From Thermocaproicibacter sp036741535 (GTDB lineage: Bacteria > Bacillota > Clostridia > Oscillospirales > Acutalibacteraceae): a stretch of DNA of 13,542 bases. Where the stretch lies: contig DAINSB010000053.1 in NCBI GenBank assembly GCA_036741535.1, positions 1 through 13,542 on the forward strand. The letters run 5' to 3'. How positions within the stretch are numbered: the first letter of the stretch is position 1; each line of letters opens with the position of its first letter. Position numbers and translations under genes: made by a program. The notes below the pieces were generated by a model. The model was not told the DNA's origin and ran no database searches. It worked only from the letters and a program-made list of their open reading frames with translations. Below are positions 1 through 5,721 of this stretch, piece by piece.

Positions 1-179
1 ACATGCGCAGAAGAAATCCAACCCTTGGCATGATGGAGCTCTGGCACCGCCTAAGAAAGCGGGGATACCGGAGATGCCCGGAAAGCCTGTTCCGTGTCAT
101 GCGGAGACTGGGCATGTTTCCTGAATCGAAGCCGAAGAAAAAATATATCCCCAAGCCCTACCGGCAGATGACATATCAC
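1..179 (+). pseudogene. IS3-type transposase (orfB) fragment, broken at about base 179
   Basis: The plus frame starting at base 3 reads as the N-terminal helix-turn-helix and linker region of an IS3/IS481-type DDE transposase: the NPTLGMMELWHRL, RRCPESLFRVMRRLGMF and PKKKYIPKPYRQMTY segments are typical of copies common in Firmicutes. The gene probably starts before the window, because the frame is open at its left edge. In relatives the MTY motif leads into the catalytic RNase-H-like domain (usually PGQR.QIDVK). Here homology stops abruptly after MTY (base ~176), the frame runs through unrelated sequence and ends at base 263, so the D, D and E catalytic residues are all missing. It is a remnant at a rearrangement junction. 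The family call rests on remembered family patterns, not a search. Confidence 0.6.
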
Positions 180-416
180 CGTCCCAACAATTTCCCGATG
201 CGTCCCCTCCACTGGTTTTTTCCTCTTGAATTCCTCCGCTTCCATACTGTCCAACATCTTTGACAATCCTACAATCGCCGTTTTCAACGCTTTGCCGATC
301 CGCTCGAAATCGTCAAGTAAGGTGAATTGGGCTCTTTCAGGCCCGCGCTTTTTAAGACGGTCTTGAGTTATGAGAAAGATCTGCGCTACGGAAAGCCCTT
401 CAGCGGAAGGTGGCAA
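180..416 (-). other. Unresolved stretch with an unassigned minus-strand open frame
   Basis: Between the transposase break and the aldolase stop codon lie about 220 bases with no gene I can assign. The minus strand is open from a TTG at 416, right after an in-frame TGA and overlapping the aldolase end, down to the transposase junction. It gives a lysine- and glutamate-rich peptide of about 80 residues (for example QDRLKKRGPERAQFTLLDDF and KMLDSMEAEEFKRKKP) before continuing into transposase antisense. The composition looks like real protein, possibly amphipathic helix. However, there is no ribosome binding site, no ATG near the beginning and no family I recognise. It is most likely a remnant of a gene cut by the same rearrangement. 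Confidence 0.2.
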
Positions 417-1167
417 TCAGATTGCGGTAGGATTCGATAATCATGTCCAGATCGGCACGGTAGGTGATACTGTCAAACCCCTGTTGCAGACGTTTTTTCG
501 CGTCTTCCACCGAGGTGGAGTAGATAAAGGTGGGCTTGTGCGCGGCCTTGCAGGTCTTCACCACATGCTCGAACGCGCCGACAAGCTCGGGGTCGTCGAA
601 CTGCCCCGCTTTTCCGAGCGCGATGGAAAGGTCGAAAGGCCCGACAAAAATGCCGTCCACCCCGTCCAGGGCGACGATTTCTTCAATGTGCTCCAGAAAT
701 TCCTTTGTCTCGCACTGGGGAATGAACATGGTTCCTGCGTTGGCCTCCTCCAGATATGCGCTGAGCCCCTTTTTCAGGGCCGGATCGAACCCGTATTCGC
801 AGCATCTGTTCGGGCCGAAGCCGCGTTCCCCGATGGGGCCGTATTTCCCGAATTTGATGACCTCTTTCACTTCTTCCACGGTTTTCAGCCCGGGGATGAT
901 GATCCCCCTGGCGCCGATGTCCAGCATCTTCAGAACGGTGGAGCGCGTGACCTCTTTGATCCTGACGAACGGGACGACGTTCCGTATCTCCGCGCTGCGG
1001 ATGCATTCCAGCGTCTCGCGGATGTCGAAAGGGCTGTGCTCGGTGTCTACGATGAAATAATCCATTCCCGCGATCCCGACGCATTCCGCCGCGACCTCGT
1101 TGCCCAGGTTGAGGAAGGTGCCGAGGCTCTGACGGCCGGATTCGTAAAGCTCCTGAACTCTGTTCAC
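400..1167 (-). CDS. HpcH/HpaI-family aldolase (class II, pyruvate-forming)
   Basis: This 255-residue protein belongs to the HpcH/HpaI aldolase/citrate lyase family, whose metal-dependent members cleave 4-hydroxy-2-oxo acids to pyruvate and an aldehyde. From the chosen start, the active-site residues fall almost on the HpaI numbers: H44 (in VDTEH, HpaI H45), R69 (FVRIK, HpaI R70), and metal ligands E153 (PQCET) and D179 (VGPFDLS), 26 residues apart as in HpaI (E149/D175). I chose the GTG at 1167 because AGGAAAGAGG sits nine bases upstream and it gives the family's usual N-terminus and length; a TTG at 1215 would add 16 residues without family support. The gene is divergent from the IclR gene. 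With the hydratase at 4245 it could form a dehydration product, hydration, aldol cleavage sequence ending at PFOR. The exact substrate (4-hydroxy-2-oxovalerate, sugar-acid or heptenedioate type) cannot be read from the sequence. Confidence 0.9.
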   Translation of the reverse strand: MNRVQELYESGRQSLGTFLNLGNEVAAECVGIAGMDYFIVDTEHSPFDIRETLECIRSAEIRNVVPFVRIKEVTRSTVLKMLDIGARGIIIPGLKTVEEVKEVIKFGKYGPIGERGFGPNRCCEYGFDPALKKGLSAYLEEANAGTMFIPQCETKEFLEHIEEIVALDGVDGIFVGPFDLSIALGKAGQFDDPELVGAFEHVVKTCKAAHKPTFIYSTSVEDAKKRLQQGFDSITYRADLDMIIESYRNLIATFR

Positions 1168-1201
1168 AACAAGTGACCTCTTTCCTGAAAATATGATCTC
1201 A

Positions 1202-1216
1202 TTTGATATTATCAAA
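1202..1216. promoter_or_regulatory. Perfect 15-base palindrome, candidate IclR operator
   Basis: TTTGATATTATCAAA is a perfect inverted repeat: seven-base arms TTTGATA and TATCAAA around one central base. It overlaps the likely -10 element of the divergent aldolase gene and lies 35 bases before its GTG start. IclR-family dimers typically bind AT-rich palindromes of about this size, and an IclR gene sits just across the control region. A related pair of half-sites, GATATT (1448-1453) and ATCAAAC (1459-1465), lies over the -35 element of the plus-strand promoter but with five extra bases between the halves. The palindrome is seen directly; its role as an operator is inference. Confidence 0.45.
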
Positions 1217-1234
1217 CATCGTTCTTAAAATCAA
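1206..1234 (-). promoter_or_regulatory. Candidate promoter for the minus-strand aldolase gene
   Basis: On the minus strand, TTGATT (bases 1234-1229) and TAATAT (bases 1211-1206) are separated by 17 bases. Each matches the sigma-70-type consensus at four of six positions. An alternative -10, GATAAT, lies two bases closer. The start codon would follow after a leader of roughly 30-35 bases that includes the AGGAAAGAGG ribosome binding site. The -10 lies inside the perfect palindrome, which would fit repression by occlusion. Confidence 0.4.
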
Positions 1235-1614
1235 GTGCCAACTCTCACAAAAAGCGGATCGCCCTGCCTGGATTTATTGCATGAATGGTTCTGCTTTTCC
1301 CCGGCAGATTTGATCCTTCCCCGCTTCTGCGATCCCCCATACGGCGATTGTTTGTCGCGGAGGGTTTGCCAGCAAGATGAAAATGTGTATAAACCAAAGC
1401 CCGTCAACATATTCAGTATTAACAAATATAGTTTTATAATGCTGAAAGATATTGACAAATCAAACGGGAACGCTTATAGTGATTATGCGAAGAAACCCTG
1501 GCGTTTAGGAAGCTAAATTATACATATTGCCAAGAATGAATGGACTGAGCTGGCAAGGGGGTACGACGCGGAAATTTCTCATGAGAATCTGCAGCAGAGG
1601 CGGAGTGTTTGTTT
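1217..1614. other. Divergent control region, no gene seen
   Basis: About 400 bases between the aldolase palindrome and the regulator start hold no convincing gene. Short frames on both strands (up to about 90 codons) lack ribosome binding sites and recognisable motifs. The part from 1380 to 1530 is visibly AT-rich. Beyond the promoters and palindrome described separately, there is an inverted repeat TTGCCA (1527-1532) / TGGCAA (1551-1556) with an 18-base loop inside the regulator leader, which could be another protein-binding site or an RNA hairpin. The leader of about 130 bases from the predicted start point to the regulator ATG is long for a regulator gene. Confidence 0.5.
1452..1480 (+). 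promoter_or_regulatory. Strong sigma-70-type promoter facing the IclR gene and operon
   Basis: TTGACA (1452-1457) matches the -35 consensus at all six positions. After an ideal 17-base spacer comes TATAGT (1475-1480), matching the -10 consensus at five of six. Transcription would begin near 1487, about 128 bases before the IclR ATG. No promoter of similar quality is visible in the 82 bases between the regulator and the next gene, so this may also drive the catabolic genes. Half-sites similar to the aldolase palindrome flank and overlap the -35, which would fit autoregulation. Confidence 0.7.
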
Positions 1615-2412
1615 ATGGTTGTAAAGAGAAGCGGAGTCAAGGTGCAGTCCGTCTCCAGAGCATTACAGATTATCAATTGTTTCAAGGATTCGCGGGAGAT
1701 GGGGATTTCTGAAATCTCCGCGGTGATGGGTCTGAACAAAAGTACGGTTTTCGGCCTTGTCAATACTCTGGTGAGCTTCGGTTATCTGGAGCAGGTGGAG
1801 GCCACCAAAAAGTACCGTTTAGGGATCACGCTTTTTGAGCTGGGGAACACGGTCCTGTCCCGTATCGACATTCGGAACGAAACCAAGGAATCCTGCTTTC
1901 CGCTGGCGAAAAAATACCGGGCCGTGGCCCATATTGCCACCTACAGCGATGGCCAGGTGGTCTATATCGACAAAATCGATACGGGCGACTCCCTGATCAC
2001 GACCTCCAAGGTGGGGAAGAGGGCTCCCATGTACTGCACGGGGGTGGGAAAGGCGATCTTGGCCTTCCTTCCTCATGAATATCTTGAAAAGTTCTTGAAA
2101 TTTCCGCTGAAAAAGATGACACCCAATACGATCACCGGCAAAAAAGAACTGATGAAAGAGCTGGAAACGATTCGGCAGACCAGAATCGCGATGGATCGAG
2201 AGGAAATTGAAGTGGGGCTCAGTTGCATTGCCTCGCCGGTGCTTCAACAGGACGGGCTGCCTGAAATCTCCGTCAGTTTGTCTTTCCCGTACGGCAGAAT
2301 CAAGAATATCGATGTGAACGAGGTCGAGGCCGATCTGGCGGAATGCACGCGGAAGTTATCGGAGCGTCTGGGATACCGCAAAGGACAGGAGGGGGTACGG
2401 CAGAAAGGATAG
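1615..2412 (+). CDS. IclR-family transcriptional regulator
   Basis: This 265-residue protein has the IclR layout. An N-terminal winged helix-turn-helix (about residues 8-70; SVSRALQIINCF, GISEISAVMGLNKSTVFGLV, then the wing ending KYRLG) is followed by the IclR effector-binding domain (about 80-255; GKRAPMYCTGVGKAILAFLP, EEIEVGLSCIASPV, and a C-terminal IS.S..FP strand). I chose the ATG at 1615, nine bases after GGCGGAG; a TTG six bases upstream is too close to that site. Family members sense small carboxylates or aromatic acids and control adjacent catabolic genes. It lies between the divergent aldolase and the eight-gene plus-strand run and is the obvious local regulator of both. The 82-base gap to the next gene shows no clear terminator or strong promoter. 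The effector and the direction of control are unknown. Confidence 0.92.
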   Translation: MVVKRSGVKVQSVSRALQIINCFKDSREMGISEISAVMGLNKSTVFGLVNTLVSFGYLEQVEATKKYRLGITLFELGNTVLSRIDIRNETKESCFPLAKKYRAVAHIATYSDGQVVYIDKIDTGDSLITTSKVGKRAPMYCTGVGKAILAFLPHEYLEKFLKFPLKKMTPNTITGKKELMKELETIRQTRIAMDREEIEVGLSCIASPVLQQDGLPEISVSLSFPYGRIKNIDVNEVEADLAECTRKLSERLGYRKGQEGVRQKG

Positions 2413-2494
2413 GGCAGTTCTTTTTGTTATCCATATTTGAGAACGCAATTCGTTAATACCGAACAATTTGGATGCGTGAAATGGGGTGCGCAAG

Positions 2495-3295
2495 ATGCAG
2501 GACATAAGGGATCAGCTTTTCCGCGGTATCTGTCATAGAAAGTTCAGGGCTGTTCTGCTGACGGAGCGTGACGGGATTCTTTCCGGCGTGGCGGACGCGG
2601 TAAAAATAGCGCAGAAACTGGGGGTAACCTGGACGAGCGGCTGCGCGGAGGGCGACAGGGCCACCGCCGGGGAGGCCTTTGCGCAGCTTACGGCACCCCC
2701 GAAAGAGATCGCCATGGCGGAGGAGCAGATCATCGGCGCGCTCTCGAAAACTTCCGGCATTGCGACGGCCGCAAACCAGGCGGTCCGGCTTGCGGACGGA
2801 AAAATCGATATTGTGTCGGGTTCCTGGAAGAAAATGCCGTTCTGTATGAAAGATGCCGTCCGCCGTGCCATTGTGACGGGTGGGGCCGCTTTTCGCATCT
2901 GCGATCCGCCGATGATCTATATGGACAAAAATTTTGTGACCATGCTCGGGTCCGTAAAGGCGGCGCTCGAAGCGGCCGCCGGCCTGAACGCCACAAAAAT
3001 CGTGCAGATCCGCGGCATTCTGGAGCCTGTCCGCGAGGAAACGCTGGAAGCCCTGGCGGGCGGCGCGGATATTCTGATGGTCGATACGGGGAATCTGAGC
3101 GATGCGGACGTCTGCCTCAAGGTGGTGGCGGAGAAAAACTGCCGGGGCAAAGTGAAGGTGGCTTTCGCGGGGAGCGTCCGCCTGCAGGATATTCCGATGC
3201 TTGCCGCGCGGGGGATCGACATTCTCTGCATCGGCAGAGAGATCGTGGACGCGCCGCTTCTCGACATGAAGCTGAACGTGCTGGAGGAAGTTTGA
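2495..3295 (+). CDS. Divergent NadC/ModD-like phosphoribosyltransferase homologue
   Basis: The 266 residues follow the quinolinate phosphoribosyltransferase fold: an N-terminal open-faced region with LSGVADAVKIAQKLG, the long helix corresponding to the NadC Q.LSG.AT segment (here KTSGIATAANQAV, about 81-95), then the barrel with GGAAFR (129-134), ADILMVDTGN and VKVAFAGSVR. Normal NadC makes nicotinate mononucleotide from quinolinate and PRPP; ModD is a relative in molybdenum operons. Key positions differ: the TRK..PG segment reads SWKKMP (110-115), the HR pair reads FR (133-134), and the IKENH segment reads MDKNF. The dicarboxylate-binding basic residues are therefore largely lost, while the phosphate-side aspartate (MVDTG) stays. 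I expect a different acceptor, not NAD synthesis. The start is the ATG at 2495, six bases after GGGGTG; a GTG at 2486 is possible. The stop is one base before the next gene, so the two are probably translated together. Confidence 0.75.
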   Translation: MQDIRDQLFRGICHRKFRAVLLTERDGILSGVADAVKIAQKLGVTWTSGCAEGDRATAGEAFAQLTAPPKEIAMAEEQIIGALSKTSGIATAANQAVRLADGKIDIVSGSWKKMPFCMKDAVRRAIVTGGAAFRICDPPMIYMDKNFVTMLGSVKAALEAAAGLNATKIVQIRGILEPVREETLEALAGGADILMVDTGNLSDADVCLKVVAEKNCRGKVKVAFAGSVRLQDIPMLAARGIDILCIGREIVDAPLLDMKLNVLEEV

Positions 3296-3296
3296 A

Positions 3297-4226
3297 ATGA
3301 GCCTGAATCTGCTGGAAAAAACCGAACTCTGGGTGAACGACATCTCGCTTTCCCAGGCCAATCTGACAGACATGGCCTCCGCCGTGGCGAGAACGCTCGG
3401 CCTGCCGGAGGGAAAAGTCATGGTGGTGGATGTGCGCCCCGACCACATCACCTTCGACGTGCTGGAAAAAGAGGTGCAGCAGGAAAATATCATGGGGAAA
3501 GAGGAGGCGCTTTTAAGGGCGCTGGAAGCGATCCCCGGCGTCACGCTGACGGAGGACTCCTGCGTGCACTCCAACGGCATCCTGGGCCTGATCTGCGCGA
3601 AGGGACAGGACGCGGATCAGATCCTCGGCCGCGTGGACCGGATGCGCAGCGAGATCGTCCGAAAGGTAGCCGGCAGGGCCATCGTTTTTTCCACGGGCTT
3701 CGAGCTGGAGCAGGGGCTGATCGAGGATACGAATACGCCGTATCTCAAGGAAGAGCTTGAAAAGAGCGGCTATAAGGTCACGGTCGGGGAGACCATCCCC
3801 GACGAGGAAGAGGCGATGTACGAGACCCTTTCCGACGCGGTGTCCCGCGGCTTCGGCCTGATCGTGACCTCCGGCGGGGTGGGGGCCGAGGATAAGGACC
3901 ACTCGGTGGAAAGCATCCTGCGCGTGGATGAAACCGCCGCCGCGCCATACATCGTGAAATACGAAAAAGGAACCGGGAGGCACGTCAAGGACGGGGTCCG
4001 GATCGGCGTCGGACGCGTCGGGCTTTCCACGCTGGTGTCCCTGCCGGGACCGCACGACGAGGTGGAGATGACCGCGCCGCTGATGATCCGGATGCTGGGC
4101 GAGGGCTGCTCCAAAGAAGAGCTGGCGGGCGCCCTGGCCGCCGTCCTGGCGGAAAAGTGGCGCAAAAAGGGCTGGGGCCATGCTCATGCTCACAGCCGTG
4201 TTCACGAATCAAAAACAGATCGCTGA
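3297..4226 (+). CDS. MoCF/CinA-N domain protein with unknown N-terminal domain and His-rich tail
   Basis: This protein has 309 residues. Residues about 130-285 form a MoaB/Mog/CinA-N (MoCF) domain: VFSTGFELEQGLIEDTNTPYL, then the nucleotide/pterin-binding TSGGVGAEDKDH (191-202), and the LVSLPGPHDEVE loop. Relatives either adenylate molybdopterin (Mog/Cnx1G) or, in CinA, hydrolyse ADP-ribose-like nucleotides. Residues 1-125 are a separate alpha/beta-looking domain I do not recognise. The C-terminus carries H295, H297, H299 and H303 (GHAHAHSRVH), a likely metal-binding tail. The gene starts one base after the NadC-like stop, with GGAGGAAG as ribosome binding site, which implies a shared job. 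A conventional role in molybdenum cofactor synthesis is possible, but no molybdoenzyme is in the window. A role in making or metallating a nucleotide cofactor is inference. Confidence 0.75.
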   Translation: MSLNLLEKTELWVNDISLSQANLTDMASAVARTLGLPEGKVMVVDVRPDHITFDVLEKEVQQENIMGKEEALLRALEAIPGVTLTEDSCVHSNGILGLICAKGQDADQILGRVDRMRSEIVRKVAGRAIVFSTGFELEQGLIEDTNTPYLKEELEKSGYKVTVGETIPDEEEAMYETLSDAVSRGFGLIVTSGGVGAEDKDHSVESILRVDETAAAPYIVKYEKGTGRHVKDGVRIGVGRVGLSTLVSLPGPHDEVEMTAPLMIRMLGEGCSKEELAGALAAVLAEKWRKKGWGHAHAHSRVHESKTDR

Positions 4227-4244
4227 TAAAGGAGAGTCAAGGGA

Positions 4245-5018
4245 ATGAATATCCAGAAAGCAGCCGACGCCCTGTGGGCGGCGGAGCAGAACCACCGTCA
4301 GATCCCCATGATCAGTCTCGATCACCCGGAGATGACCATCGACGACGCCTATGCCGTTCAGCTCTGCAACATCGAGAGGCGGAAGAAGGCGGGTGCAAAG
4401 ATCATCGGCATGAAGATCGGTCTGACCAGCGTCGGCATGCAGAAGCTCCTCCACGTGGATGTGCCGGATTACGGTCACCTGCTGAGCGGCATGATCGTCT
4501 TGGAGGGTGAAAAGTGCCACACCGCCGACCTTTGCCAGCCCAAGGTGGAGGGCGAGATCGCCTTCTGTCTGAAAAAGACGCTCAAAGGGCCGGGCCTCAC
4601 CGTGGCAGACATATACGATGCCACGGAGTATGTCGTGCCCGCTCTCGAAATCGTGGATTCCCGCATCAAGGACTGGAAGATCAAGCTGGTCGACACCATC
4701 GCCGACAACGGCTCCGCCGCCCGCCTGGTGGTGGGCAGTCGCATGACGCCCATTCATCAGGTGGATATGCGCCTGACCGGCATGATTCTGGAAAAGAACG
4801 GCGAGCTGGTGAACAGCGGCGCTGCGGCGGAGGTGCTGGGCAATCCCGCAGCCTCCGTCGCGTGGCTGGCCAACCAGCTTTCGGCGTACGGCATCGAGCT
4901 GCAGGCCGGCGGAATCGTCCTGGCCGGCGCGCTGACAGCCGCCGTCCCGGCGGAGAGGGGGGACTATATCGCCGCGAGCTTCTGCGGAATGGGTACGGTA
5001 GGAGTGAAATTCGACTGA
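4245..5018 (+). CDS. 2-keto-4-pentenoate hydratase / 4-oxalocrotonate decarboxylase family enzyme
   Basis: The 257-residue protein matches the MhpD/XylJ/DmpH group of the fumarylacetoacetase (FAH) superfamily over its full length: GMKIGLTSVGMQ, VDVPDYGHL, KVEGEIAFCL, VVPALEIVDSRIKDWKI, DTIADNGSAA, EVLGNPAASVAWLANQL and IVLAGALTAA. The metal-binding glutamates are E102, E104 and E135, with the same spacing as MhpD E106/E108/E139. Hydratases of this group add water to 2-hydroxypenta-2,4-dienoate, giving 4-hydroxy-2-oxovalerate; close relatives decarboxylate 4-oxalocrotonate, and sequence alone does not separate the two. The product would suit the HpcH-type aldolase at 400-1167. AAAGGAG precedes the ATG at good distance. 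It lies 18 bases after the previous gene. An 83-base gap follows with no convincing promoter or terminator. Confidence 0.88.
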   Translation: MNIQKAADALWAAEQNHRQIPMISLDHPEMTIDDAYAVQLCNIERRKKAGAKIIGMKIGLTSVGMQKLLHVDVPDYGHLLSGMIVLEGEKCHTADLCQPKVEGEIAFCLKKTLKGPGLTVADIYDATEYVVPALEIVDSRIKDWKIKLVDTIADNGSAARLVVGSRMTPIHQVDMRLTGMILEKNGELVNSGAAAEVLGNPAASVAWLANQLSAYGIELQAGGIVLAGALTAAVPAERGDYIAASFCGMGTVGVKFD

Positions 5019-5101
5019 CGCCTGAAGCGCAAGGGTGAAGCAGCGTGAGCCTTTGACTTTTGGAATAGAAAACATCGATCAAAACGAATGGAGGGTGAGT
5101 A

Positions 5102-5719
5102 ATGAAGCGTGTTACCATCAAAGCCGTGGTAGATAAAGATCTGTGTATCGGCTGTAAAATGTGCCAGAAGGTCTGCCCGGTTTACGCGATCACTGTCATG
5201 GATAAGAAAGCGGTCGTGAAGGATGACCGCAAATGCCTGGGCTGCGCCAACTGCGCGGACCGCTGCCCGAGACACGCCATCAAGATGGTCGAACGGGACG
5301 ACCCGTTCGATGTCGGGGTGGACGTCGGCAAATTCGACTACGGCGAGATCCGGAAGCTTTGTGAAAAGGCGCATCTCAATCCCGAACAGGTGCTCTGCTA
5401 TTGCGTGGGGGTCCGCGCCGAAGAGGCCGCGGCGGCCCTTTTGAGCGGGGCGAAAACGCCGGAGGAGGTTTCCGCCATGACGGGAATGCGCACCGGCTGC
5501 ACGATCGAGTGCATCCAGCCTTTGCTCCGCCTGGTGAAGGCCGCGGGCAACGAGCTGCATCCGGATCCCAACGGATACCAGTGGTACGGGGAAACCGTCA
5601 CCGCGTGGACTCTGCCGGAGGCAGTCAAAAAAAAGTACGGTTCCCACGGTTTCTATTTTGACGAAGACAAAGAGCTGCTCGACAAGATCGTCAAGGTCGA
5701 CGCAAAGGAGGTCAGGTGA
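5102..5719 (+). CDS. 2x[4Fe-4S] ferredoxin fused to a BFD-like [2Fe-2S] domain
   Basis: In 205 residues there are two clostridial-type ferredoxin motifs, C15-x2-C18-x2-C21-x3-C25-P and C45-x2-C48-x2-C51-x3-C55-P. They are followed by a bacterioferritin-associated-ferredoxin-like domain with C99-x-C101 and C133-x3-C137 (VLCYCVGVRAEEA ... GMRTGCTIEC), the usual four ligands of a Fer2_BFD [2Fe-2S] cluster. The last 60 residues carry no cluster motif and are rich in aromatic and charged residues. It has no membrane segment, so it should be cytoplasmic. As an electron carrier it is a natural partner for the PFOR at the end of the operon. The BFD domain is more often found as a module of larger flavin dehydrogenases, so it may also dock to an enzyme of the pathway. 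GGAGGGTGA precedes the ATG. The AAAGGAGG near its end (5704-5711) serves the next gene. Confidence 0.9.
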   Translation: MKRVTIKAVVDKDLCIGCKMCQKVCPVYAITVMDKKAVVKDDRKCLGCANCADRCPRHAIKMVERDDPFDVGVDVGKFDYGEIRKLCEKAHLNPEQVLCYCVGVRAEEAAAALLSGAKTPEEVSAMTGMRTGCTIECIQPLLRLVKAAGNELHPDPNGYQWYGETVTAWTLPEAVKKKYGSHGFYFDEDKELLDKIVKVDAKEVR

Positions 5720-5721
5720 CG

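Noticed and set aside
370..1176. Long plus-strand open frame of 268 codons antisense to the aldolase
   Set aside because: It is the shadow of the minus-strand HpcH-type gene, whose active-site residues and spacing are intact; the plus frame has no recognisable domain.
1235..1516. Short open frame of 93 codons in the control region
   Set aside because: It has no ribosome binding site or known motif, it spans the strong promoter, and the opposite strand is equally open.
3297..4226. Annotation of the MoCF protein as competence protein CinA
   Set aside because: Only the CinA N-terminal-type domain is present; the C-terminal amidohydrolase (PncC) domain is absent and the N-terminal 125 residues are not CinA.
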